Shown here: positions 49,701-60,330 of the stretch, in pieces | Layout: every line of letters starts with the position of its first letter | Numbering within the stretch: position 1 is the first letter of the stretch | Assembly: GCA_027574665.1 (NCBI GenBank) | Contig: CM050657.1 | Span: 13,900,404-13,964,403, forward strand | Source of the DNA: Rhynochetos jubatus | Taxonomy: Eukaryota > Chordata > Aves > Eurypygiformes > Rhynochetidae | Length of the DNA: 64,000 nt | Direction: 5' to 3' | Notes under the pieces: generated by a model | Databases searched by the model: none | Seen by the model: only the letters and a program-made list of their open reading frames with translations | What the model was told of the DNA's origin: nothing | Program-made: the position numbers and the translations under genes

Positions 49701-50295
49701 TCCTCTTGGCAGGCCTTTGCAATGCCAGCTAGCCCTGGAGCTGTGGGCTTTCTGGTTCTCCGGACGCTAACCCTAAGCGTAACCCTAATTGTTAGGGTGC
49801 GCGGTTTCCGGCCCCGTCCCCTCTGGGTTCTGGCTAATAAAGGTGGGGAGGCAGCAATGTGGGTGCAGTGTTTTGCTCGTCTTGGCAGGCCTTTGCAATG
49901 CCAGCTAGCCCTGGAGCTGTGGGCTTTCTGGTTCTCCGGACGCTAACCCTAACCCTAACCCTAATATTTGACGTGCGCGGTTTCCGGCCCCGGCCCCTGT
50001 GGGTTCTGGCTAATAAAGGTGGGGAGGCAGCAATGTGGGTGCAGTGTTTTGCTGCTCTTGGCAGGCCTTTGCAATGCCAGCTAGCCCTGGAACTGTGGGC
50101 TTTCTGGTTCTCCGGACGCTAACCCTAAGCGTAACCCTAATTGTTAGGGTGCGCGGTTTCCGGCCCCGGCCCCTGTGGGTTCTGGCTAATAAAGGTGGGG
50201 AGGCAGCAATGTGGGTGCAGTGTTTTGCTCCTTTTGGCAGGCCTTTGCAATGCCAGCTAGCCCTGGAGCTGTGGGCTTTCTGGTTCTCCGGACGC

Positions 50296-50470
50296 TAACC
50301 CTAAGCGTAACCCTAATATTTGACGTGCGCGGTTTCCGGCCCCGGCCCCTTTGGGTTCTGGCTAATAAAGGTGGGGGGCAGCAATGTGGGTGCAGTGTTT
50401 TGCTCCTCTTGGCAGGCCTTTGCAATGCCAGCTAGCCCTTGAGCTGTGGGCTTTCTGGTTCTCCTGACGC
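50296..50470. repeat. 175-bp unit from a different deletion
   Basis: Here GGTGGGGAGGCAGC is shortened to GGTGGGGGGCAGC at about 50,370-50,382, an independent 1-bp loss. The same unit also has CCCCTTTGGG and GCTAGCCCTTGAGC. It is the only unit shortened at this place. Confidence 0.88.
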
Positions 50471-52054
50471 TAACCCTAAGCGTAACCCTAATATTTGACG
50501 TGCGCGGTTTCCGGCCCCGGCCCCCCTGGGTTCTGGCTAATAAAGGTGGGGATGCAGCAATGTGGGTGCAGTGTTTTGCTCCTCTTGGCAGGCCTTTGCA
50601 ATGCCAGCTAGCCCTGGAGCTGTGGGCTTTCTGGTTCTCCGGACGCTAACCCTAAGCGTAACCCTAATTGTTAGGGTGCGCGGTTTCCGTCCCCGGCCCC
50701 TCTGGGTTCTGGCTAGGGAAGGTGGGGAGGCAGCAATGTGGGTGCAGTGTTTTGCTCGTCTTGGCAGGCCTTTGCAATGCCAGCTAGCCCTGGAGCTGTG
50801 GGCTTTGTGGTTCTCCGGACGCTAACCCTAAGCGTAACCCTAATTGTTAGCGTCCGCGATTTCCGGCCCCGGCCCCTGTGGGTTCTGGCTAATACAGGTG
50901 GGGAGGCAGCAATGTGGGTGCAGTGTTTTGCTCCTCTTGGCAGGCCTTTGCAATGCCAGCTAGCCCTGGAGCTGTGGGCTTTCTGGTTCTCCGGACGCTA
51001 ACCCTAAGCGTAACCCTAATTGTTAGGGTGCGCGGTTTCCGGCCCCGTCCCCTCTGGGTTCTGGCTAATAAAGGTGGGGAGGCAGCAATGTGGGTGCAGT
51101 GTTTTGCTCGTCTTGGCAGGCCTTTGCAATGCCAGCTAGCCCTGGAGCTGTGGGCTTTCTGGTTCTCCGGACGCTAACCCTAACCCTAACCCTAATATTT
51201 GACGTGCGCGGTTTCCGGCCCCGGCCCCTGTGGGTTCTGGCTAATAAAGGTGGGGAGGCAGCAATGTGGGTGCAGTGTTTTGCTCCTCTTGGCAGGCCTT
51301 TGCAATGCCAGCTAGCCCTGGAGCTGTGGGCTTTCTGGTTCTCCTGACGCTAACCCTAAGCGTAACCCTAATTGTTAGGGTGCGCGGTTTCCGGCCCCGG
51401 CCCCCCTGGGTTCTGGCTTGGAAAGGTGGGGAGGCAGCAATGTGGGTGCAGTGTTTTGCTCCTCTTGGCAGGCCTTTGCAATGCCAGCTAGCCCTGGAGC
51501 TGTGGGCTTTCTGGTTCTCCGGACGCTAACCCTAAGCGTAACCCTAATTGTTAGGGTGCGCGGTTTCCGGCCCCGGCCCCTGTGGGTTCTGGCTAGGAAA
51601 GGTGGGGAGGCAGCAATGTGGGTGCAGTGTTTTGCTCCTCTTGGCAGGCCTTTGCAATGCCAGCTAGCCCTGGAGCTGTGGGCTTTCTGGTTCTCCGGAC
51701 GCTAACCCTAAGCGTAACCCTAATTGTTAGGGTGCGTGGTTTCTGGCCCCGGCCCCTCTGGGTTCTGGCTAGGGAAGGTGGGGAGGCAGAAATGTGGGTG
51801 CAGTGTTTTGCTCCTCTTGGCAGGCCTTTGCAATGCCAGCTAGCCCTGGAGCTGTGGGCTTTCTGGTTCTCCGGACGCTAACCCTAAGCGTAACCCTAAT
51901 TGTTAGGGTGCGCGGTTTCCGGCCCCGGCCCCCCTGGGTTCTGGCTAATAAAGGTGGGGAGGCAGCAATGTGGGTGCAGTGTTTTGCTGCTCTTGGCAGG
52001 CCTTTGCAATGCCAGCTAGCCCTGGAGCTGTGGGCTTTGTGGTTCTCCGGACGC

Positions 52055-52236
52055 TAACCCTAAGCGTAACCCTAATTGTTAGGGTGCGCGGTTTCCAGAC
52101 CCCGCCCCCCTGGGTTCTGGCTAGGAAAGGTGGGGAGGCAGCAATGTGGGTGCAGTGTTTTGCTCCTCTTGGCAGGCCTTTGCAATGCCAGCTAGCCCTG
52201 GAGCTGTGGGCTTTCTGGTTCTCCTGACGCTGACGC
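52055..52236. repeat. 182-bp unit with GACGCT duplication
   Basis: The end of this unit reads CTCCTGACGCTGACGCTAACC. GACGCT is present twice, at 52,226-52,231 and 52,232-52,237, giving 6 extra bp. The next telomeric core starts at 52,237. It is the only 182-bp unit, and a simple slippage duplication next to the telomeric motif explains it. Confidence 0.92.
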
Positions 52237-55200
52237 TAACCCTAAGCGTAACCCTAATATTTGACGTGCGCGGTTTCCGGCCCCGGCCCCCCTGGGTTCT
52301 GGCTAGGGCAGGTGGGGAGGCAGCAATGTGGGTGCAGTGTTTTGCTGCTCTTGGCAGGCCTTTGCAATGCCAGCTAGCCCTGGAGCTGTGGGCTTTCTGG
52401 TTCTCCGGACGCTAACCCTAAGCGTAACCCTAATTGTTAGGGTGCGCGGTTTCCGGCCCCGGCCCCTCTGGGTTCTGGCTAATAAAGGTGGGGAGGCAGC
52501 AATGTGGGTGCAGTGTTTTGCTCCTTTTGGCAGGCCTTTGCAATGCCAGCTAGCCCTGGAGCTGTGGGCTTTCTGGTTCTCCGGACGCTAACCCTAAGCG
52601 TAACCCTAATTGTTAGGGTGCGCGGTTTCCGTCCCCGGCCCCTGTGGGTTCTGGCTAGGGAAGGTGGGGAGGCAGCAATGTGGGTGCAGTGTTTTGCTGC
52701 TCTTGGCAGGCCTTTGCAATGCCAGCTAGCCCTGGAGCTGTGGGCTTTCTGGTTCTCCGGACGCTAACCCTAAGCGTAACCCTAATTGTTAGGGTGCGCG
52801 GTTTCCGTCCCCGGCCCCTGTGGGTTCTGGCTAGGGAAGGTGGGGAGGCAGCAATGTGGGTGCAGTGTTTTGCTGCTCTTGGCAGGCCTTTGCAATGCCA
52901 GCTAGCCCTGGAGCTGTGGGCTTTCTGGTTCTCCGGACGCTAACCCTAAGCGTAACCCTAATATTTGACGTGCGCGGTTTCCGGCCGCGGCCCCTGTGTG
53001 TTCTGTCTAGGAAAGGTGGGGAGGCAGCAATGTGGGTGCAGTGTTTTGCTCCTCTTGGCAGGCCTTTGCAATGCCAGCTAGCCCTGGAGCTGTGGGCTTT
53101 CTGGTTCTCCGGACGCTAACCCTAGGCGTAACCCTAATATTTGACGTGCGCGGTTTCCGGCCCCGGCCCCCCTGGCTTCTGGCTAGGGCAGGTGGGGAGG
53201 CAGCAATGTGGGTGCAGTGTTTTGCTGCTCTTGGCAGGCCTTTGCAATGCCAGCTAGCCCTGGAGCTGTGGGCTTTCTGGTTCTCCGGACGCTAACCCTA
53301 AGCGTAACCCTAATTGTTAGGGTGCGCGGTTTCCGGCCCCGGCCCCTGTGGGTTCTGGCTAGGAAAGGTGGGGAGGCAGCAATGTGGGTGCAGTGTTTTG
53401 CTGGTCTTGGCAGGCCTTTGCAATGCCAGCTAGCCCTGGAGCTGTGGGCTTTCTGGTTCTCCGGACGCTAACCCTAAGCGTAACCCTAATTGTTAGGGTG
53501 CGTGGTTTCTGGCCCCGGCCCCTCTGGGTTCTGGCTAGGGAAGGTGGGGAGGCAGAAATGTGGGTGCAGTGTTTTGCTCCTCTTGGCAGGCCTTTGCAAT
53601 GACAGGTAGCCCTGGAGCTGTGGGCTTTCTGGTTCTCCGGACGCTAACCCTAAGCGTAACCCTAATATTTGACGTGCGCGGTTTCCGGCCCCGGCCCCTC
53701 TGTGTTCTGGCTAGGGAAGGTGGGGAGGCAGCAATGTGGGTGCAGTGTTTTGCTCCTCTTGGCAGGCCTTTGCAATGCCAGCTAGCCCTGGAGCTGTGGG
53801 CTTTCTGGTTCTCCGGACGCTAACCCTAAGCGTAACCCTAATTGTTAGGGTGTGCGGTTTCCGGCCCCGGCCCCTCTGGGTTCTGGCTTGGAAAGGTGGG
53901 GAGGCAGCAATGTGGGTGCAGTGTTTTGCTCCTCTTGGCAGGCCTTTGCAATGCCAGCTAGCCCTGGAGCTGTGGGCTTTCTGGTTCTCCGGACGCTAAC
54001 CCTAAGCGTAACCCTAATTGTTAGGGTGCGCGTTTTCCGGCCCCGGCCCATCTGGGTTCTGGCTAGGGAACGTGGGGAGGCAGCAATGTGGGTGCAGTGT
54101 TTTGCTCCTCTTGGCAGGCCTTTGCAATGCCAGCTAGCCCTGGAGCTGTGGGCTTTCTGGTTCTCCGGACGCTAACCCTAAGCGTAACCCTAATTGTTAG
54201 GGTGCGCGGTTTCCGGCCCCGGCCCCTCTGGGTTCTGGCTAGGGAAGGTGGGGAGGCAGCAATGTGGGTGCAGTGTTTTGCTCCTCTTGGCAGGCCTTTG
54301 CAATGCCAGCTAGCCCTGGAGCTGTGGGCTTTCTGGTTCTCCGGACGCTAACCCTAGGCGTAACCCTAATTGTTAGGGTGCGCGGTTTCCGGCCCCGGCC
54401 CCCCTGGGTTCTGGCTAATAAAGGTGGGGAGGCAGCAATGTGGGTGCAGTGTTTTGCTCCTTTTGGCAGGCCTTTGCAATGCCAGCTAGCCCTGGAGCTG
54501 TGGGCTTTCTGGTTCTCCGGACGCTAACCCTAAGCGTAACCCTAATATTTGACGTGCGCGGTTTCCGGCCCCGGCCCCTGTGGGTTCTGGCTAGGGAAGG
54601 TGGGGAGGCAGCAATGTGGGTGCAGTGTTTTGCTCCTCTTGGCAGGCCTTTGCAATGCCAGCTAGCCCTGGAGCTGTGGGCTTTCTGGTTCTCCGGACGC
54701 TAACCCTAAGCGTAACCCTAATTGTTAGGGTGCGCGGTTTCCGGCCCCGGCCCCCCTTGGTTCTGGCTAATAAAGGTGGGGAGGCAGCAATGTGGGTGCA
54801 GTGTTTTGCTCCTCTTGGCAGGCCTTTGCAATGCCAGCTAGCCCTGGAGCTGTGGGCTTTCTGGTTCTCCGGACGCTAACCCTAAGCGTAACCCTAATAT
54901 TTGACGCGCGCGGTTTCCGGCCCCGGCCCCTGTGGGTTCTGGCTAATAAAGGTGGGGAGGCAGCAATGTGGGTGCAGTGTTTTGCTCCTCTTGGCAGGCC
55001 TTTGCAATGCCAGCTAGCCCTGGAGCTGTGGGCTTTCTGGTTCTCCGGACGCTAACCCTAAGCGTAACCCTAATATTTAACGTGCGCGGTTTGCGTCCCT
55101 GGCCCCTGTGGGTTCTGGCTAATAAAGGTGGGGAGGGAGCAATGTGGGTGCAGTGTTTTGCTGCTCTTGGCAGGCCTTTGCAATGCCAGCTAGCCCTGGA

Positions 55201-55756
55201 GCTGTGGGCTTTCTGGTTCTCCGGACGCTAACCCTAAGCGTAACCATAATTGTTAGGGTGCGCGGTTTCCAGCCCCAGCCCCCCTGGGTTCTGGCTAGGA
55301 AAGGTGGGGAGGCAGCAATGTGGGTGCAGTGTTTTGCTCCTCTTGGCAGGCCTTTGCAATGCCAGCTAGCCCTGGAGCTGTGGGCTTTCTGGTTCTCCGG
55401 ACGCTAACCCTAAGCGTAACCCTAATATTTGACGTGCGCGGTTTCCGGCCCCGGCCCCTGTGGGTTCTGGCTAATAAAGGTGGGGAGGCAGCAATGTGGG
55501 TGCAGTGTTTTGCTCCTCTTGGCAGGCCTTTGCAATGCCAGCTAGCCCTGGAGCTGTGGGCTTTCTGGTTCTCCGGACGCTAACCCTAAGCGTAACCCTA
55601 ATTGTTAGGGTGCGCGGTTTCCGGCCCCGGCCCCTCTGGGTTCTGGCTAGGGAAGGTGGGGAGGCAGCAATGTGGGTGCAGTGTTTTGCTCCTCTTGGCA
55701 GGCCTTTGCAATGCCAGCTAGCCCTGGAGCTGTGGGCTTTCTGGTTCTCCGGACGC

Positions 55757-58100
55757 TAACCCTAAGCGTAACCCTAATTGTTCGGGTGCGCGGTTTCCGG
55801 CCCGGGCCCCTGTGGGTTCTGGCTAGGGAAGGTGGGGAGGCAGCAATGTGGGTGCAGTGTTTTGCTCCTCTTGGCAGGCCTTTGCAATGCCAGCTAGCCC
55901 TGGAGCTGTGGGCTTTCTGGTTCTCCGAACGCTAACCCTAAGCGTAACCCTAATTGTTAGGGTGCGCGGTTTCCGGCCCCGGCCCCCCTGGGTTCTGGCT
56001 AATAAGGGTGGGGAGGCAGCAATGTGGGTGCAGTGTTTTGCTCCTCTTGGCAGGCCTTTGCAATGCCAGCTAGCCCTGGAGCTGTGGGCTTTCTGGTTCT
56101 CCGGACGCTAACCCTAAGCGTAACCCTAATTGTTAGGGTGCGCGGTTTCCGTCCCCGGCCCCTCTGGGTTCTGGCTAGGGAAGGTGGGGAGGCAGCAATG
56201 TGGGTGCAGTGTTTTGCTGCTCTTGGCAGGCCTTTGCAATGCCAGCTAGCCCTGGAGCTGTGGGCTTTCTGGTTCTCCGGACGCTAAACCTAAGCGTAAC
56301 CCTAATTGTTAGGGTGCGCGGTTTCCAGCCCCAGCCCCCTGTGTTCTGGCTAGGAAAGGTGGGGAGGCAGCAATGTGGGTGCAGTGTTTTGCTGCTCTTG
56401 GCAGGCCTTTGCAATGCCAGCTAGCCCTGGAGCTGTGGGCTTTCTGGTTCTCCGGACGCTAACCCTAACCCTAACCCTAATATTTGACGTGCGCGGTTTC
56501 CGGCCCCGGCCCCTGTGGGTTCTGGCTAATACAGGTGGGGAGGCAGCAATGTGGGTGCAGTGTTTTGCTCCTCTTGGCAGGCCTTTGCAATGCCAGCTAG
56601 CCCTGGAGCTGTGGGCTTTCTGGTTCTCCGGACGCTAACCCTAGGCGTAACCCTAATTGTTAGGGTGCGCGGTTTCCGGCCCCGGCACCTCTGGGTTCTG
56701 GCTAGGAAAGGTGGGGAGGCAGCAATGTGGGTGCAGTGTTTTGCTCCTCTTGGCAGGCCTTTGCAATGCCAGCTAGCCCTGGAGCTGTGGGCTTTCTGGT
56801 TCTCCGGACGCTAACCCTAAGCGTAACCCTAATTGTTAGGGTGCGTGTTTTCCGGCTCTGGCCCCTCTGGGTTCTGGCTAGGGAAGGTGGGGAGGCAGCA
56901 ATGTGGGTGCAGTGTTTTGCTCCTCTTGGCAGGCCTTTGCAATGCCAGCTAGCCCTGGAGCTGTGGGCTTTCTGGTTCTCCGGACGCTAACCCTAAGCGT
57001 AACCCTAATTGTTAGGGTGCGCGGTTTCTGGCCCCATCCCCTGTGGGTTCCGGCTAATAAAGGTGGGGAGGCAGCAATGTGGGTGCAGTGTTTTGCTCCT
57101 CTTGGCAGGCCTTTGCAATGCCAGCTAGCCCTGGAGCTGTGGGCTTTCTGGTTCTCCGGACGCTAACCCTAAGCGTAACCCTAATATTTGACGTGCGCGG
57201 TTTCCGTCCCCGGCCCCTCTGGGTTCTGGCTAGGAAAGGTGGGGCGGCAGCAATGTGAGTGCAGTGTTTTGCTGCTCTTGGCAGGCCTTTGCAATGCCAG
57301 CTAGCCCTGGAGCTGTGGGCTTTCTGGTTCTCCGGACGCTAACCCTAAGCGTAACCCTAATTGTTCGGGTGCGCGGTTTCCGGCCCGGGCCCCTGTGGGT
57401 TCTGGCTAGGGAAGGTGGGGAGGCAGCAATGTGGGTGCAGTGTTTTGCTCCTCTTGGCAGGCCTTTGCAATGCCAGCTAGCCCTGGAGCTGTGGGCTTTC
57501 TGGTTCTCCGGACGCTAACCCTAAGCGTAACCCTAATTGTTAGGGTGCGCGGTTTCCGGCCCCGGCCCCCCTGGGTTCTGGCTAATAAGGGTGGGGAGGC
57601 AGCAATGTGGGTGCAGTGTTTTGCTCCTCTTGGCAGGCCTTTGCAATGCCAGCTAGCCCTGGAGCTGTGGGCTTTCTGGTTCTCCGGACGCTAACCCTAA
57701 GCGTAACCCTAATTGTTAGGGTGCGCGGTTTCCGTCCCCGCCCCCTGTGGGTTCTGGCTAGGGAAGGTGGGGAGGCAGCAATGTGGGTGCAGTGTTTTGC
57801 TGCTCTTGGCAGGCCTTTGCAATGCCAGCTAGCCCTGGAGCTGTGGGCTTTCTGGTTCTCCGGACGCTAAACCTAAGCGTAACCCTAATTGTTAGGGTGC
57901 GCGGTTTCCAGCCCCAGCCCCCTGTGTTCTGGCTAGGGAAGGTGGGGAGGCAGCAATGTGGGTGCAGTGTTTTGCTGCTCTTGGCAGGCCTTTGCAATGC
58001 CAGCTAGCCCTGGAGCTGTGGGCTTTCTGGTTCTCCGGACGCTAACCCTAACCCTAACCCTAATATTTGACGTGCGCGGTTTCCGGCCCCGGCCCCTGTG
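55757..58100. repeat. 9-unit-spaced duplication (1,583 bp)
   Basis: A run of about 0.76 kb starting at 55,757 recurs at 57,340. Shared markers: TTCGGGTGCG with CCCGGGCCCC; AATAAGGGTGG (near 56,002 and 57,585); GCTAAACCTAAGCG, where the first hexamer is broken (near 56,283 and 57,866); the 1-bp-short CCAGCCCCCTGTGTTC unit; and (TAACCC)3 at 56,460 and 58,043. Differences after the last marker, AATACAGG against AGGGAAGG, show where agreement fades. Confidence 0.85.
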
Positions 58101-59280
58101 GGTTCTGGCTAGGGAAGGTGGGGAGGCAGCAATGTGGGTGCAGTGTTTTGCTCCTCTTGGCAGGCCTTTGCAATGCCAGCTAGCCCTGGAGCTGTGGGCT
58201 TTCTGGTTCTCCGGACGCTAACCCTAGGCGTAACCCTAATTGTTATGGTGCGCGGTTTCCGGCCCCGGCCCCTCTGGGTTCTGGCTAGGGAAGGTGGGGA
58301 GGCAGCAATGTGGGTGCAGTGTTTTGCTGCTCTTGGCAGGCCTTTGCAATGCCAGCTAGCCCTGGAGCTGTGGGCTTTCTGGTTCTCCGGACGCTAACCC
58401 TAAGCGTAACCCTAATTCTTAGGGTGTGCGATTTCCGGCCCCGGCCCCTCTGGGTTTTGGCTAGGAAAGGTGGGGAGGCAGCAATGTGGGTGCAGTGTTT
58501 TGCTCCTCTTGGCAGGCCTTTGCAATGCCAGCTAGCCCTGGAGCTGTGGGCTTTCTGGTTCTCCGGACGCTAACCCTAAGCGTAACCCTAATTGTTAGGG
58601 TGCGCGGTTTCCGGCCCCGGCCCCTGTGGGTTCTGGCTAATAAAGGTGGGGAGGCAGCAATGTGGGTGCAGTGTTTTGCTCCTCTTGGCAGGCCTTTGCA
58701 ATGCCAGCTAGCCCTGGAGCTGTGGGCTTTCTGGTTCTCCGGACGCTAACCCTAAGCGTAACCCTAATTGTTAGGGTGCGCGGTTTCCGGCCCCGGCCCC
58801 TCTGCGTTCTGGCTAGGGAAGGTGGGGAGGCAGCAATGTGGGTGCAGTGTTTTGCTCCTCTTGGCAGGCCTTTGCAATGCCAGCTAGCCCTGGAGCTGTG
58901 GGCTTTCTGGTTCTCCGGACGCTAACCCTAAGCGTAACCCTAATTGTTAGGGTGCGCGGTTTCTGGCCCCATCCCCTGTGGGTTCCGGCTAATAAAGGTG
59001 GGGAGGCAGCAATGTGGGTGCAGTGTTTTGCTCCTCTTGGCAGGCCTTTGCAATGCCAGCTAGCCCTGGAGCTGTGGGCTTTCTGGTTCTCCGGACGCTA
59101 ACCCTAAGCGTAACCCTAATATTTGACGTGCGCGGTTTCCGTCCCCGGCCCCTCTGGGTTCTGGCTAGGAAAGGTGGGGCGGCAGCAATGTGAGTGCAGT
59201 GTTTTGCTGCTCTTGGCAGGCCTTTGCAATGCCAGCTAGCCCTGGAGCTGTGGGCTTTCTGGTTCTCCGGACGCTAACCC
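56988..59280. repeat. 11-unit-spaced duplication (1,935 bp)
   Basis: CCCCATCCCCTGTGGG with TTCCGGCTAATAAA near 57,031 recurs near 58,966, 1,935 bp later (11 units minus 1 bp). In both copies the next unit has GGGGCGGCAGCAATGTGAGTG and a GCTGCTC site, and the unit after begins with TTCGGGTGCG. The shared run is about two units long. It interleaves with the 1,583-bp duplication. Confidence 0.8.
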
Positions 59281-60330
59281 TAAGCGTAACCCTAATTGTT
59301 CGGGTGCGCGGTTTCCGGCCCCGGCCCCTGTGGGTTCTGGCTAATAAAGGTGGGGAGGCAGCAATGTGGGTGCAGTGTTTTGCTCCTCTTGGCAGGCCTT
59401 TGCAATGCCAGCTAGCCCTGGAGCTGTGGCCTTTCTGGTTCTCCGGACGCTAACCCTAACCCTAACCCTAATATTTGACGTGCGCGGTTTCCGGCCCCGG
59501 CCCCTCTGGGTTCTGGCTAGGAAAGGTGGGGCGGCAGCAATGTGAGTGCAGTGTTTTGCTCCTCTTGGCAGGCCTTTGCAATGCCAGCTAGCCCTGGAGC
59601 TGTGGGCTTTCTGGTTCTCCGGACGCTAACCCTAAGCGTAACCCTAATTGTTAGGGTGCGTGGTTTCTGGCCCCGGCCCCTCTGGGTTCTGGCTAGGGAA
59701 GATGGGGAGGCAGAAATGTGGGTGCAGTGTTTTGCTCCTCTTGGCAGGCCTTTGCAATGCCAGCTAGCCCTGGAGCTGTGGGCTTTCTGGTTCTCCGGAC
59801 GCTAACCCTAAGCGTAACCCTAATTGTTAGGGTGCGCGGTTTCCGGCCCCGGCCCCTCTGGGTTCTGGCTAATAAAGGTGGGGAGGCAGCAATGTGGGTG
59901 CAGTGTTTTGCTCCTCTTGGCAGGCCTTTGCAATGCCAGCTAGCCCTGGAGCTGTGGGCTTTCTGGTTCTCCGGACGCTAACCCTAAGCGTAACCCTAAT
60001 TGTTAGGGTGCGCGTTTTCCGGCCCCGGCCCCTGTGGGTTCTGGCTAGGGAAGGTGGGGAGGCAGCAATGTGGGTGCAGTGTTTTGCTCCTCTTGGCAGG
60101 CCTTTGCAATGCCAGCTAGCCCTGGAGCTGTGGGCTTTCTGGTTCTCCGGACGCTAACCCTAAGCGTAACCCTAATTGTTCGGGTGCGCGGTTTCCGGCC
60201 CCGGCCCCTGTGGGTTCTGGCTAATAAAGGTGGGGAGGCAGCAATGTGGGTGCAGTGTTTTGCTCCTCTTGGCAGGCCTTTGCAATGCCAGCTAGCCCTG
60301 GAGCTGTGGCCTTTCTGGTTCTCCGGACGC
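59275..60330. repeat. 5-unit-spaced duplication (880 bp)
   Basis: GAGCTGTGGCCTTTC, in place of GAGCTGTGGGCTTTC, is found only near 59,422 and 60,302. In both places it belongs to a unit with TTCGGGTGCG, CCCTGTGGG and AATAAAGG. The spacing is 880 bp. Downstream telomeric cores differ: (TAACCC)3 at 59,451 but the ordinary core at 60,331. Confidence 0.75.
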